Source of the DNA: Candidatus Gastranaerophilales bacterium
GTDB taxonomy: Bacteria; Cyanobacteriota; Vampirovibrionia; Gastranaerophilales; Gastranaerophilaceae
DNA length: 64,000 bases
Assembly (NCBI GenBank): GCA_900767135.1
Contig: CAAFYU010000046.1
Span: 57,856-121,855, forward strand
Direction: 5' to 3'
Numbering within the stretch: position 1 is the stretch's first letter; every line of letters begins with the position of its first letter. The position numbers and the translations under genes are program-made. Shown here one piece after another: positions 42,251 through 51,622 of the stretch. The notes under the pieces were generated by a model. The model worked only from the letters and a program-made list of their open reading frames with translations, had not been told where the DNA came from and searched no databases.

Positions 42251-43923
42251 TGTTTGATAAACACTTGAAAATTGTTGAACAAATTGCCGTCGTGTTTATT
42301 TTTGCGGTAATTATTCCAACGTCAATAAGCGGATTTATTATCAATAATATTAACCAGCAATCAATGCGTTATCAGCTTAGGGAATCGGCGGTTTTAATCG
42401 CAAATATGGTTTCTGATGAAATTGATTTTTTTGATAAAACTGTTTCCAGCAACCTAAATCAAGTCGCTTTTTCTCTAAAATATTTTAAGAGTCAAAGCGG
42501 AAAAAATGCTTATCTAAAAGAGGTTACAAAATCTCTTCCGGACTGTGAAAAACTTGAAATTGCAAGCAAAGATGAACTTACAAAAATTCATGAATTGAAT
42601 AAAAAAAATAGAAAAGCAACTGTTCCCGTAAAAGTTAATGAAAATGAATATCTTGTTGCGACATACAAATTAGATGCAATTCGAGATGAACTTTTCAGGT
42701 CACTTGCGGACGATAAACGTCAAATTTATGTTTTAACAAATGACGGCGACTTGATTGCGGAACATAATTATACAGATGAGGCTTACAAAAAAACAATTTC
42801 GCTTTTGCCTAAAAAATTGCGAAAAAATAAACCGATTGTTTTTGGAGATGTCAAAAACCAGCCTTATGTATATGTTTCCAAAGATGAACCCAAAATTACG
42901 ATTATTGTAAATACAACAGAAAAAGTTACAAAACGTGCAATTACGAATAATAGCTTGAAAATTATTTTATCTTGTTTGTTTGCAACATTTACGATTATTT
43001 TTGTAGTCGGGCTTTATACATATTATTTATACATAAATATTCGCCAACTTTTCAAAGGGATTATTGCTATTTCAAAGGGTAATTACGAGCGTCAAATCAG
43101 ACTTTTAACAACCGCTTTTACTCCTCACGAAATTATCTTCCTTGCGTTTGAATTCAACAGAATGGCGACAGAAATTCACAAATCATATATTCAATTGAAG
43201 AAAAATAACGTGGAACTTAAACAGCTTAACGAATTTCGTTCAAATTTAATAGATACTGTGAGCCATGAGTTAAGAACTCCTTTAACAAGCATTCAGGGTT
43301 ACACATCAAGATTAATGCGACAAGACATTGTTATTGATGAAGAAACTCGTCAAAAATCCTTGCGAATTATCAAGGAACAATCAGAAAGATTAAAAAGATT
43401 AATAGAGGATTTGTTGACTATTCCTGACATTGAAGGCATGCGATTAAGAACAAAGGTTGAACAGGTGTGGATTCCGGAAGTGTTTGAAGAGGCAAAAATT
43501 CTTATTAAGAATAAAGATCACAAAGAAATTGAGTTTAATATTAGTGAAGATTTTCCGCTTGTAGACGCCGACAAAGACAGGCTTATACAGGTTTTTGTAA
43601 ATCTTCTTGAAAATGCTGCAAAATATGCAAATGAAGGTTCAAAAATTGTTGTTGACGCTACAACTCATGAAAAAGTAGCAAAAATTTATGTCAAAAATGA
43701 TTGTAATGTAATTCCACCGGAAAAATTGAACAGGTTGTTTGAAAAATTTGTTCGATTGGACGATAACACAACGAGAACAACTCGTGGTACAGGTTTGGGA
43801 TTGTTTATTGTGAAAGGCTTAGTTGAGGCAATGAATGGGACTATAAAGCTTTATAGTGATGAAAATTGTGGTTTTTGTGTTGAATTAACCTTAAATTTAT
43901 CAAATGCTGTTGAGGTTGTGTAA
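42250..43923 (+). CDS. Membrane sensor histidine kinase
   Basis: 557 residues. TM1 at about 13-33, an extracytoplasmic sensor of about 200 residues, TM2 near 237-262, HAMP, then HisKA with DTVSHELRTPLTSIQGY and an HATPase domain with NLLENAAKYA and RGTGLGLFIVKGLVEA. Partner of the preceding regulator by operon and overlap. The signal is unknown. Confidence 0.93.
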   Translation: MFDKHLKIVEQIAVVFIFAVIIPTSISGFIINNINQQSMRYQLRESAVLIANMVSDEIDFFDKTVSSNLNQVAFSLKYFKSQSGKNAYLKEVTKSLPDCEKLEIASKDELTKIHELNKKNRKATVPVKVNENEYLVATYKLDAIRDELFRSLADDKRQIYVLTNDGDLIAEHNYTDEAYKKTISLLPKKLRKNKPIVFGDVKNQPYVYVSKDEPKITIIVNTTEKVTKRAITNNSLKIILSCLFATFTIIFVVGLYTYYLYINIRQLFKGIIAISKGNYERQIRLLTTAFTPHEIIFLAFEFNRMATEIHKSYIQLKKNNVELKQLNEFRSNLIDTVSHELRTPLTSIQGYTSRLMRQDIVIDEETRQKSLRIIKEQSERLKRLIEDLLTIPDIEGMRLRTKVEQVWIPEVFEEAKILIKNKDHKEIEFNISEDFPLVDADKDRLIQVFVNLLENAAKYANEGSKIVVDATTHEKVAKIYVKNDCNVIPPEKLNRLFEKFVRLDDNTTRTTRGTGLGLFIVKGLVEAMNGTIKLYSDENCGFCVELTLNLSNAVEVV

Positions 43924-44339
43924 TGAAGCGAGCGTTAGACCTAGCTTTGAAGGCAAAAGGAGAAATTCCTGTTGGGGCAATTATCGTCAAGAATGGTGAA
44001 ATTGTTGCAGAAACATTTAATCAAAAAGAGATTTTGAACGATGTTACTGCACACGCAGAAATTCTTGCAATTCGAGAAGCAGAGCAAAAACTCGGGAGCT
44101 GGCGACTTGATGGTTGCGAGATGTATGTGACTTTGGAGCCTTGTCCGATGTGTGCTTGGGCGATAATAAATTCTCGTATAAAAGCAGTATATTTTGGTGC
44201 TTATGATCATAATTACGGAGCACTTGGCAGTGCAATTGATTTGAGAAAACTGGCTAATTCTAAGCTTAAAGTCTATGGCGGAATTATGGAAAAAGAGTGC
44301 TCAAAAATATTGGAAGAATTTTTTAACCACGTAAGATAA
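43923..44339 (+). CDS. tadA: tRNA-specific adenosine deaminase
   Basis: 138 residues with the zinc deaminase motifs HAEILAIREAE and PCPMCAWAI, and the TadA ending FFNHVR. It makes inosine at the wobble position of tRNA-Arg(ACG). The start overlaps the kinase stop (TAATG). The residues before ALKAKGEIPVGAII (MKRALDLALKAKGE) are fewer than in most TadA, so a few N-terminal residues are missing. Confidence 0.9.
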   Translation: MKRALDLALKAKGEIPVGAIIVKNGEIVAETFNQKEILNDVTAHAEILAIREAEQKLGSWRLDGCEMYVTLEPCPMCAWAIINSRIKAVYFGAYDHNYGALGSAIDLRKLANSKLKVYGGIMEKECSKILEEFFNHVR

Positions 44340-44390
44340 ATAATTCTTCCAATATATTCGATTATTTTTACTTTTAATATATTAATATAT

Positions 44391-44954
44391 TTATTGTTCA
44401 GTTTTTTCTTCGACAGGAATCGTTAATTTCTGTCCGATAGAAAGCTTATTCGGGTTTGTCATGTTGTTTGTTTTCATAACAAGAGCTTCTTTTTCTTTAC
44501 TATAAGCGCCATAAAATCTAATCAAAATGCTTTCCATTGTGTCGCCATTTTGAACAGTGTAAATTTCATTTGTTTCCGTAGGTTCAGTTTTTTCGGTTGC
44601 TGACGGAATAAAGTTTAAGTTCAATTTCTCTTTTTTAGCAGGAGCAGGAGTAGTTTTTGCGTGTTCTTTCAACAAATTAACTCCGTTTGCAGAAAAAGAA
44701 ATCATGACAGTTAAAACAAGCATAACAACAGCACCGATTACAAATCCGGCAAACAGATATACCCCTGGGGTTTTTCCTTGTTTTTGATTTACTCTCAAAT
44801 TCTGCCAAAGCAAGTCTAATTCGCGTTCTTTGTTTGGTCTTACATAAACATTCGGAGAATTATCGTAACCGTTGTGCCCATATTTTGCCAAAGCCTCTAA
44901 TACAGCCATTTTTTCCTTAGATAAATTTGATCTTCTGATAGTTGAACTTTTCAT
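44391..44954 (-). CDS. Membrane-anchored LysM protein
   Basis: 187 residues. A cytoplasmic N-terminus is followed by one membrane segment (LFAGFVIGAVVMLVLTVMI), a Lys/Pro linker and a C-terminal LysM domain (YTVQNGDTMESILIRFYG then PNKLSIGQKLTIP) that would bind peptidoglycan. A longer in-frame extension exists, but ATG 44954 with AGGA/GGGA upstream is preferred. Confidence 0.83.
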   Translation of the reverse strand: MKSSTIRRSNLSKEKMAVLEALAKYGHNGYDNSPNVYVRPNKERELDLLWQNLRVNQKQGKTPGVYLFAGFVIGAVVMLVLTVMISFSANGVNLLKEHAKTTPAPAKKEKLNLNFIPSATEKTEPTETNEIYTVQNGDTMESILIRFYGAYSKEKEALVMKTNNMTNPNKLSIGQKLTIPVEEKTEQ

Positions 44955-45107
44955 ATCCCATATCCTAATGTAAATTGTTCTTAATAGGAATATATCATAA
45001 GGATATTTTTTATTCAAGTGCTTAAAAATTTTTAACATGCTTCTTGATTTTTTTAATTTTTAATATATTATTAAGATACATGAACTAGCTAGAAAAGGAA
45101 AATTATT

Positions 45108-45299
45108 ATGTCAAAAAAATGTGAAATTTGCGGAAAAGCTCCAATTAAAGCAGCTAAATTAACATTCTCTCATAAACAGATTGTTCATACACAAGAACCT
45201 AACTTGCAATCAGTTAAAGTTTGTGTAAACGGAACAACTAAGAGAATTAAAGTTTGTACTTCTTGCCTAAGAGCAGGTAAAGTTCAAAAAGCTGTTTAG
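45108..45299 (+). CDS. rpmB: 50S ribosomal protein L28
   Basis: 63 residues with KCEICGKAP at the start and a second CxxC-like pair near the end (VCTSCL), so it is the zinc-binding type of L28. AAAAGGAAAA precedes the ATG. Followed by a strong terminator. Confidence 0.95.
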   Translation: MSKKCEICGKAPIKAAKLTFSHKQIVHTQEPNLQSVKVCVNGTTKRIKVCTSCLRAGKVQKAV

Positions 45300-45330
45300 T
45301 AAGAGAGTTTACTAACAATTAAGAATTAAA

Positions 45331-45360
45331 AAAGAACCTCAATCAGAGGTTCTTTTTTTT
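45331..45360. terminator. Bidirectional Rho-independent terminator
   Basis: AAAGAACCTC/GAGGTTCTTT stem with a 5-nt loop and a long T run; serves rpmB (+) and hinT (-). Confidence 0.9.
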
Positions 45361-45374
45361 GTTTAAAATATAAT

Positions 45375-45695
45375 TTAGTTTTCAAATCCGCCGAGAATGT
45401 GAATGTGTAAGTGAAACACGACTTGTCCTGCTTCTTTTCCTGTGTTAATCAATGTTTTGTAGGATTTTAAACCGATTTTTTTAGTTGTTTCTTTTACCGC
45501 CATCAACAATTCACCCATAAGCTTTTTATCTTCAAGTTCGTTTAAAGATGCCACATGAGCCTTCGGAACAACGAGTAGATGAATTGGAGCTTTTGGGTTT
45601 ATATCCTTGAATACAACCACATGCTCGTTTTCATAAACGAATTCCGTATTAAAATCACCATTAATGATTTTACAAAAAATGCAATCTTCTGACAT
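45375..45695 (-). CDS. hinT: HIT-family nucleotide hydrolase (HinT)
   Basis: 106 residues; CIFCKIINGD at the N-terminus, HLLVVPKAH, and the histidine triad HLHIHIL near the C-terminus. Hydrolyses AMP-lysine and similar phosphoramidates. AAGGAGGAAT precedes the ATG. Downstream of holB by 16 nt, probably in the same transcript. Confidence 0.95.
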   Translation of the reverse strand: MSEDCIFCKIINGDFNTEFVYENEHVVVFKDINPKAPIHLLVVPKAHVASLNELEDKKLMGELLMAVKETTKKIGLKSYKTLINTGKEAGQVVFHLHIHILGGFEN

Positions 45696-45711
45696 ATATT
45701 CCTCCTTCTTA

Positions 45712-46575
45712 TTACAAAATCATTTCAAAGCTTAATGTTTCAACAATTGTTTGGATATTTATTCCGAGTCGACTTTCTTTTTTTGCTTTTTCAAGCGATT
45801 TTATGTCCTCAATCAATTTTACTTTTAGTGCCGGATTTTCCAAATTTGCTTTCAATAAAAATTCAATGTAATTTTGCATTTGCGTAAAGACTGTTTCAGG
45901 CTCAACCATTTTTGCCAGGTCTAAAATTTTGTCGTTAAAATCTAACACCTCATTGCGTTCAAGTTCCAAATATCCGTCCATCGCATCTTTTACGTAAGAA
46001 AACTCTCTGTCTTCATCTTTCATTGACGGGACATAAAAGCATTGTGCACGAGAAACAACAGTTGTAATCATGTCCGATTTATCTTTTGTCAAAAAGAAAA
46101 AAGTTGTATTTGATGGCGGTTCTTCAAAAGTTTTTAGGAGTGCATTGGCAGCATCTGATTGAAAATTATATTGGTTTAAACCGGCAACATGCCCGTCTTT
46201 ATCTTTGTCACAGAATATTAAAACCCTGTGATAGTCTGATGTTACCAACAAATCGTTTTTAATCATTCTGGCTTGTTCAATAGATATAACATTTTTTGTC
46301 GTATCTCCGGAAGGCTTATTGTCGACTTTTGAAATCGTTAAAACGGCAGGGTGATTGTTTTCTCTAATCCAGCGACAATTAAGGCACTGACAGGTTTCTG
46401 TATGGTCGCCGGTGCAATTCAACATTCTTGCGATTTCCAACGCTAAATCGTACTGAGCCTTGATATCAGAGCCATAAAAAAGAATACAATGAGCAATATT
46501 CTTGCCATCAGAATTTATGCCGTTGTTAAAATATTTCATCAAAAACGGATATTGAGTTGTGATTTCTGAATTCAT
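45712..46575 (-). CDS. holB: DNA polymerase III delta' subunit
   Basis: 287 residues. Clamp-loader-like fold with a zinc module CTGDHTETCQCLNC, ISIEQARMIKNDLLVTS, NALLKTFEEPP and VVSRAQCFYVPS. The Walker A region is degenerate (LFYGSDIKAQYDLAL), as expected for delta'. GAGGAGC precedes the ATG. It follows holA by 21 nt, so both clamp-loader subunits are co-transcribed. Confidence 0.88.
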   Translation of the reverse strand: MNSEITTQYPFLMKYFNNGINSDGKNIAHCILFYGSDIKAQYDLALEIARMLNCTGDHTETCQCLNCRWIRENNHPAVLTISKVDNKPSGDTTKNVISIEQARMIKNDLLVTSDYHRVLIFCDKDKDGHVAGLNQYNFQSDAANALLKTFEEPPSNTTFFFLTKDKSDMITTVVSRAQCFYVPSMKDEDREFSYVKDAMDGYLELERNEVLDFNDKILDLAKMVEPETVFTQMQNYIEFLLKANLENPALKVKLIEDIKSLEKAKKESRLGINIQTIVETLSFEMIL

Positions 46576-46596
46576 TTCTTGCTCCTCATAAAGACA

Positions 46597-47553
46597 CTAT
46601 CTGAATAACGCATTTTCAATCTCCTTTTCTACATCAAGAGCAAGACCTGCCTTAATCTTATATTCAGCGTCAGTTAAATTCTTTTTAAGTTTGACTAAAT
46701 CTTTCAGATTATTCTTTTTAAGTTTTTGCAGAGTTAGTTTTACGACATATTCATGCATGCCTGTCATTCTGGAAAGCTCCATCGGGCTTGCACTTTGTCC
46801 TCTTGCTTTAAGGATAATCCAACGCCTTAACATTGTTTGTAAGGTTGATAAAATTTCAAGTGGAAAACGAACTTCTAACAATTTTCTATATTCCAGAAGA
46901 GCCTTGTCTACTTCATTTTCCATAAGCAAATCCGAAAACGCAAACAAATCTTCATTGGAAATACATATTTCACGAACCATTTCGACAGTTACAACTTCTT
47001 TTGGATACGCAAAAATTTTCAATTTTTCCAACTCACCATCAATTTGTCGAAGATTATTTCCGATTTGTGAAATTATTGCAGTCAAAGCATCTCTTTCAAA
47101 TTTTAACCCCTTAGCCTTGCCCTGCTTTATAATCCAGCTTTCCAATTCTGCTGTTTTATATGTCGGAATAAGTGGACATTCCTTGGCATTTTGTTTTTTT
47201 AGAATTTTAAAGAATTTTTTGCGTGCATCTAATTTTACTCCCTCGTTTCTCGGAAGTTGTGCAACAAAGACTATATCTAGGTTTTCATTGCTATTGTCAA
47301 TAGCTTCTTCAATTTCTTTGAGTTCTTTGTCTTCAAAAGTTTTGGAAAAATATTTTAAGCAATTAATCACAATAAGCATTTTCCCAAACATCATAGGTTG
47401 TGAACGCAAAATTGAGATTAAATCAGGAAAACTCGGGTGGTCATAAGTTTTAAAGGCCATTTCAAGGAAGTTTTTATCAAGCCCCTTTTTCAGCTTTTCG
47501 ATTTCCTGTTCAATATTGTAATCTTCTTCTCCATAGAAAAAATATACTGCCAT
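46597..47553 (-). CDS. holA: DNA polymerase III delta subunit
   Basis: 318 residues. YFFYGEEDYNIEQEIEKLK at the N-terminus, SQIGNNLRQIDGELEKL and the C-terminal collar domain ending MHEYVVKLTLQKLKK are typical of HolA, which opens the beta clamp. A longer frame runs upstream to 47652, but TGCTATAAT (hexamer complement 47560-47565) ends 6 nt before ATG 47553, which also gives the normal N-terminus. Confidence 0.92.
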   Translation of the reverse strand: MAVYFFYGEEDYNIEQEIEKLKKGLDKNFLEMAFKTYDHPSFPDLISILRSQPMMFGKMLIVINCLKYFSKTFEDKELKEIEEAIDNSNENLDIVFVAQLPRNEGVKLDARKKFFKILKKQNAKECPLIPTYKTAELESWIIKQGKAKGLKFERDALTAIISQIGNNLRQIDGELEKLKIFAYPKEVVTVEMVREICISNEDLFAFSDLLMENEVDKALLEYRKLLEVRFPLEILSTLQTMLRRWIILKARGQSASPMELSRMTGMHEYVVKLTLQKLKKNNLKDLVKLKKNLTDAEYKIKAGLALDVEKEIENALFR

Positions 47554-47599
47554 AATCGAATTATAGCACAATTGCAATAAAATTGTGTAACGATAATTT

Positions 47600-48829
47600 T
47601 TAATTATACCATTTCTTAAAAATAAGCGAGGTATTAATTCCTCCAAAAGCAAAGTTATTTGACATTACATAATCAGTCTTTATTTCTCTGCCTTCCCCTT
47701 GAATATAGTCGAGTTTCCCGCATTCCGTATCAACTTCTGTCAGATTTAATGTTGGGTGAAACCAACCTCTATTCATCATTTCGATACTCAAAATCGCTTC
47801 AATTGCTCCACAAGCTCCGAGAGTATGTCCGGTATAACTTTTTGTAGAACTTATTGGAACTTTGCGTTTAAAAACCTCTTCTGTCGCAACGGTTTCTGCA
47901 ATATCTCCCTGAATTGTAGCTGTGCCATGTGCATTTATATAACCGATTTTATCAGACGAAAGATTTGCACATTTCAAAGCCAATTCAAGTGCTCTTCCCA
48001 TTGTTTTTCTGTTCGGATTTGTAATATGTGTGCCGTCAGTACTTGTTCCAAAGCCGATGATTTCTGCATAAATCTTAGCACCACGAGCTTTTGCGTGTTC
48101 GTATTCTTCCAAAATCAATGTTCCTGCACCTTCTCCAAGTACAAGCCCGTCACGATTTTTGTCAAACGGAGATGGGGAAAGCTTTGGAGTATCGTTTTTT
48201 TGGCTTGTTGCATAAAGTGTGTCAAAAATCGCAATTTCTGTCGGGTGCATCTCGTCACCACCACCTGCAATCATAACCGTTTCATAACCGTTTTTGATTG
48301 CTTCATAAGCATAACCAATTCCCATTGAGCCAGATGTGCACGCTGTCGATGTCGGAATTAGTCGCCCTATTGTCTTAAAATACAAAGATATATTTACAGG
48401 TGCAGTTTGTGACATCATTTTTACGTAAGAGCCGGAATTTAAACCCTTCACCTCTTTATCAATTTGCATTCCATAAAAATCAATAATAGCATCAAGCGAA
48501 CCGGCCGAAGAACCATAACTTACACCGGTTTCGCCGTTTGTAATAATTTCGTCACCCAGAAGTCCGGCGTCTTCAAGTGCAAGTTCAGCTGTTCTGACAG
48601 CCATAATTGAAACAGGCCCCATTGTCCTAAGAACTTTTCTGTTGTAAGTCGATGGGATTTCAAAATCTTTAACATAGGCTGATAGTCGAGTATTTAGTCT
48701 TTTGTATTCGTCAAGAGATTTGTCGTATTCGATACAATTTTCAAGTTTTTGCAAGCCTGAAAAAGCGGTTTCTATATCGCAACCCAAAGGACTGACAAGT
48801 GCCATACCCGTAACAACTACTCGCCTCAT
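47600..48829 (-). CDS. Beta-ketoacyl-ACP synthase (ApeR-like)
   Basis: 409 residues, full FabF-type thiolase fold. Catalytic Cys in STACTSGSMGIGY, His in HGTAT, second His in TKSYTGHTLGACGA, and terminal NNFAFGGINTSLIF. Condenses acyl groups with malonyl-ACP. Its start overlaps the reductase stop by 4 nt (ATGA). In the aryl-polyene locus the equivalent position, last of the O-P-Q-R run, is held by ApeR. Confidence 0.88.
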   Translation of the reverse strand: MRRVVVTGMALVSPLGCDIETAFSGLQKLENCIEYDKSLDEYKRLNTRLSAYVKDFEIPSTYNRKVLRTMGPVSIMAVRTAELALEDAGLLGDEIITNGETGVSYGSSAGSLDAIIDFYGMQIDKEVKGLNSGSYVKMMSQTAPVNISLYFKTIGRLIPTSTACTSGSMGIGYAYEAIKNGYETVMIAGGGDEMHPTEIAIFDTLYATSQKNDTPKLSPSPFDKNRDGLVLGEGAGTLILEEYEHAKARGAKIYAEIIGFGTSTDGTHITNPNRKTMGRALELALKCANLSSDKIGYINAHGTATIQGDIAETVATEEVFKRKVPISSTKSYTGHTLGACGAIEAILSIEMMNRGWFHPTLNLTEVDTECGKLDYIQGEGREIKTDYVMSNNFAFGGINTSLIFKKWYN

Positions 48830-49545
48830 AAATAAAGTCCCCCATTTACAGAAATCACTTGTCCCGTAATATATGCAGCCCCTTCACTCATAAGATAATT
48901 TGCCAAACTTGCAACCTCTTTTGCTTGTCCGAGTCGCTTCATCGGGATAAGTTTTTTAACTTCATCAATCGGAATATCTTTAATCATATCGGTTTCAATA
49001 ACCCCAGGAGCGATGCAGTTTACGGTAATCCCACGTTTTGCAAGTTCAAGTGCAAGTGAACGAGTAGCACCGATAATTCCGGCTTTTGAGGCAGAATAGT
49101 TAATTTGTCCTCGATTTCCTGAAAGTGCAGAAACAGACGACATAGTGATAATTCGCCCCTTAATTCTGTTGGAAATCATTGGCATAACGAGCGGTTTTAA
49201 AACATTATAAAATCCTGTCAAATTCGTTTGAATAACATCGTCCCACTCATCACCTTCGAGTAGCGGAAAAACATTGTCCCTCGCAATTCCGGCATTTAAA
49301 ACAACGCCGTAATAAAGTTTGTCGGAAAGTGCTTTTGCACATTCTTCTCTGTTTTTGATATCGAATTTCAAAATCTCGGCATTTACGCCAAGTTTTTTTA
49401 TTTCGTCTGCAACTTCTTGTGCTTTTTCTTGATTATGTGCGTAATGCACATCGATATCAAATCCGCTTTTTGCAAGGCTAAGTGCAATTTCCTTACCTAT
49501 TCCTCGGCTTGAACCTGTTACTAAAACTTTTTTTCTTTCACTCAC
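48826..49545 (-). CDS. 3-oxoacyl-ACP reductase (FabG/ApeQ-like)
   Basis: 239 residues, short-chain dehydrogenase. NADPH motif TGSSRGIGKEIAL, NAGIARDN, and catalytic Ser-Tyr-Lys in MSSVSAL...YSASKAG. Reduces beta-keto to beta-hydroxyacyl-ACP. GTG start sharing a base with the upstream stop (TAGTG), so it is tightly coupled to the ketosynthase-dehydratase gene. Confidence 0.9.
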   Translation of the reverse strand: MSERKKVLVTGSSRGIGKEIALSLAKSGFDIDVHYAHNQEKAQEVADEIKKLGVNAEILKFDIKNREECAKALSDKLYYGVVLNAGIARDNVFPLLEGDEWDDVIQTNLTGFYNVLKPLVMPMISNRIKGRIITMSSVSALSGNRGQINYSASKAGIIGATRSLALELAKRGITVNCIAPGVIETDMIKDIPIDEVKKLIPMKRLGQAKEVASLANYLMSEGAAYITGQVISVNGGLYL

Positions 49546-51608
49546 TATCCTAATTCCTTTATGTATTTTTCAACATCTTTTGGCTGAAAAGCATTAATCG
49601 TTGCCTTTGCAACATAATTTTCAGGATTTTCGTCCTCTCCTTCATTATAAATTAAACACTCGAATGAAACAAGCTCATTGTCGCCATATATTTCTCGGGC
49701 TGTCAAAATGTATGTTTGGCCGTTTTCAAATTTTTCAAGCTTATTTTCATATTGTCTTGTTCCAAGGAGAAAGCCGATTTTTGGAATAGTTTTTCCTGCT
49801 TTGTAATAAGCATAACAACCAATAGTTTGTGCCATAAATTCAATTCCGACAAGTGGAGAAATCCCATTGATTTCTTTGTTAAAAAAGATTTTGTCATCGT
49901 GAATTTTGACAGATGTTTTAACAATTTGGTTTTTCATATCGACATTTAAAACCTCGTCGATTAGCACCATAGGGGCTGAATGAGGAAGGCAAGAAGCAGC
50001 TAAGCAGCTAGGCGGCTGGGCAGCTAGGTTTGAATTAGATGTAGTTTTGCCGACATCATTTTGGTGACGAGATGCTAAGAGGCTAAGAGGCGAAGATGCT
50101 TGGTCTGTTTCGGTTAAGTTATTCCTGTTTTCTCTTTTGATTTTGATTTGGCTATTAATAGGCTGGATTCCTTCGCTATCGCTCGGAATGACGACTGATG
50201 GCAACTGCTTCTTTTCCAAATGACAGTTTCGCTTAGCTACTTCGCTTCCTAGCTGCTTAGCTGCCAATATCACCACTGCATTTGTTCCGCCAAAGCCAAA
50301 TGATGTGCTCATACAGACTTTAACTTCTTTTTGCGGAGTGTTTTCTGTAACAAGATTGATTTTTGGTAAAGTTTCGTCATACTCACCGTCAAATTTGTGG
50401 ATAGGTAAATTTCTTTCACCTTTCAAAATCTGGTAGCAAATAAATGCTTCAATACTTGCGGCTGCACCAAGACAGTGACCTGTCAACGGTTTTGTAGAAC
50501 TTGCAGGGACTTTATCACCAAAAACTTTGTAAATAGCATTTGCTTCCATTAAGTCGTTAGAAATCGTTCCTGTGCCATGAAGGTTGATATAGTCAATATC
50601 TTCCGGTTTAAGATTTGCATCATCAAGAGCAGCTTGAATGGCTTTTACAGCCTGAACTCCGTCAGGATCAGGGGTTGCTGCGTGGTAGGCGTCAGAGGTT
50701 TCACCAATACCGAGAAGTGAAACAGCTGAGCAACTAGGAATTTTGTAGGTCGGCATTGCTATGCCGACATCATTTTGGTGACGAGATGCTAAGATGCCAA
50801 GAGGCGAAGATGCTTGGTCTGTTTCGGTTGAATTAATTTTTATTCCTTGCGACTGTATTAGATTAGTGTCAGCTGGATTCTTTCGGCTCGGGAGAGCCTC
50901 AGAATGACGACTAATAGCTTCTGTTTTGTACTTATCGTCTTTTATTTCCGATACGGACTTTACCTCTTTGCCTCTTGGCATCTTTGCATCTAAATCACGC
51001 TTAGCTGCTTCGCTTCCTAGCTGCTCAGCTGCCTTTGTAACCACAAACAATGCTCCGCCTTCGCCCAAGCTTATTCCGTTTCGGTTTTTGGAAAATGGAT
51101 TTGTTTTTTCATGTGAAAGAACTTCCAGTGCGTGAAATCCGTAAGAAGGCATTGATGCAAGAGTGTCAACTCCGCCTGTAATTACAGCTTTGCAAACTCC
51201 GTTTTCTAACAATTTTCTTGCTGTTGAAAACACTTTTACCCCTGATGTACAAGCTGTTGACACGCAAGCTGCATAATTTGTTGTGCCAAGGTAGAATTTT
51301 AAAAATTCCGCCGGATTTCCAAATTCTGCATGGTGCTTGTTTTTTGTCGTTTCAAATTCTTCAATCCCTGAATTTGTCGTACCGATTACAATTCCGATTT
51401 CATCTTTTTCAAATCCCGACAAATCCAATTTATCAACAAGATATTTCAAAACTCTGTTACAACGCAAGTCATAACGTTCATTATTAATCGGCTCAAAGTC
51501 TTCTTTTAACTTCCCAAAGTAAAACTTATCACCTTTAATTATTGTGTCATCATTAGTTAAATTTTCTGAGAAAACTGCACTTGCGTCTGTAATAAAAATC
51601 TCGTTCAT
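49545..51608 (-). CDS. Ketosynthase-dehydratase fusion with two in-frame repeat insertions
   Basis: 687 residues. A FabF-like ketosynthase (catalytic Cys in VSTACTSGVKV near residue 118; HGTGTI; STKPLTGHCLG; FGFGGTNAVVIL) is joined to a C-terminal hotdog dehydratase like ApeP (GISPLVGIEFMAQTIGCYAYY). Residues about 190-295 interrupt the ketosynthase in a surface loop, and residues about 446-541 form the linker. Both derive from inverted-repeat elements sharing the peptide TETDQASSPL and LASRHQNDVG. The frame stays open. It is divergent from the next gene with 14 bp between starts; TAACAT ends 6 nt before the ATG. Confidence 0.87.
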   Translation of the reverse strand: MNEIFITDASAVFSENLTNDDTIIKGDKFYFGKLKEDFEPINNERYDLRCNRVLKYLVDKLDLSGFEKDEIGIVIGTTNSGIEEFETTKNKHHAEFGNPAEFLKFYLGTTNYAACVSTACTSGVKVFSTARKLLENGVCKAVITGGVDTLASMPSYGFHALEVLSHEKTNPFSKNRNGISLGEGGALFVVTKAAEQLGSEAAKRDLDAKMPRGKEVKSVSEIKDDKYKTEAISRHSEALPSRKNPADTNLIQSQGIKINSTETDQASSPLGILASRHQNDVGIAMPTYKIPSCSAVSLLGIGETSDAYHAATPDPDGVQAVKAIQAALDDANLKPEDIDYINLHGTGTISNDLMEANAIYKVFGDKVPASSTKPLTGHCLGAAASIEAFICYQILKGERNLPIHKFDGEYDETLPKINLVTENTPQKEVKVCMSTSFGFGGTNAVVILAAKQLGSEVAKRNCHLEKKQLPSVVIPSDSEGIQPINSQIKIKRENRNNLTETDQASSPLSLLASRHQNDVGKTTSNSNLAAQPPSCLAASCLPHSAPMVLIDEVLNVDMKNQIVKTSVKIHDDKIFFNKEINGISPLVGIEFMAQTIGCYAYYKAGKTIPKIGFLLGTRQYENKLEKFENGQTYILTAREIYGDNELVSFECLIYNEGEDENPENYVAKATINAFQPKDVEKYIKELG
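49995..50265. repeat. MITE-like palindromic element inside a coding sequence (copy A)
   Basis: Terminal inverted repeats AGCAGCTAAGCAGCTAGG (49995-50012) and CCTAGCTGCTTAGCTGCC (50248-50265) match at 17 of 18 positions. Internal modules are a 68-bp block at 50048-50115 shared with copy B and a GCTGGATTCCTTCG...GGAATGACGAC palindrome near 50162-50196. All is translated in frame within the fusion gene. Confidence 0.72.
50721..51033. repeat. MITE-like palindromic element inside a coding sequence (copy B)
   Basis: Terminal repeats AACAGCTGAGCAACTAGG (50721-50738) and CCTAGCTGCTCAGCTGCC (51016-51033). The internal 68-bp block at 50762-50829 is nearly identical to copy A. A GTCGGCAT-TGCT-ATGCCGAC hairpin (50749-50768) and a CTGGATTCTTTCG...CAGAATGACGA palindrome (about 50871-50910) follow. 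Confidence 0.72.
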
Positions 51609-51622
51609 GATATTATGTTACC

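Noticed and set aside
46691..47446. 251-residue plus-strand open frame antisense to holA
   Set aside because: Shadow frame: Ser/Leu/Phe-rich composition, no ribosome site or promoter geometry, and the minus-strand holA is clearly real.
47756..48328. 190-residue plus-strand frame antisense to the ketosynthase
   Set aside because: Cys/Phe-rich composition typical of an antisense shadow; the opposite strand encodes a full ketosynthase.
49545..51608. Pseudogene or frameshifted ketosynthase
   Set aside because: All catalytic motifs of both domains are present and the frame is open through both insertions, so it is treated as an intact fusion.
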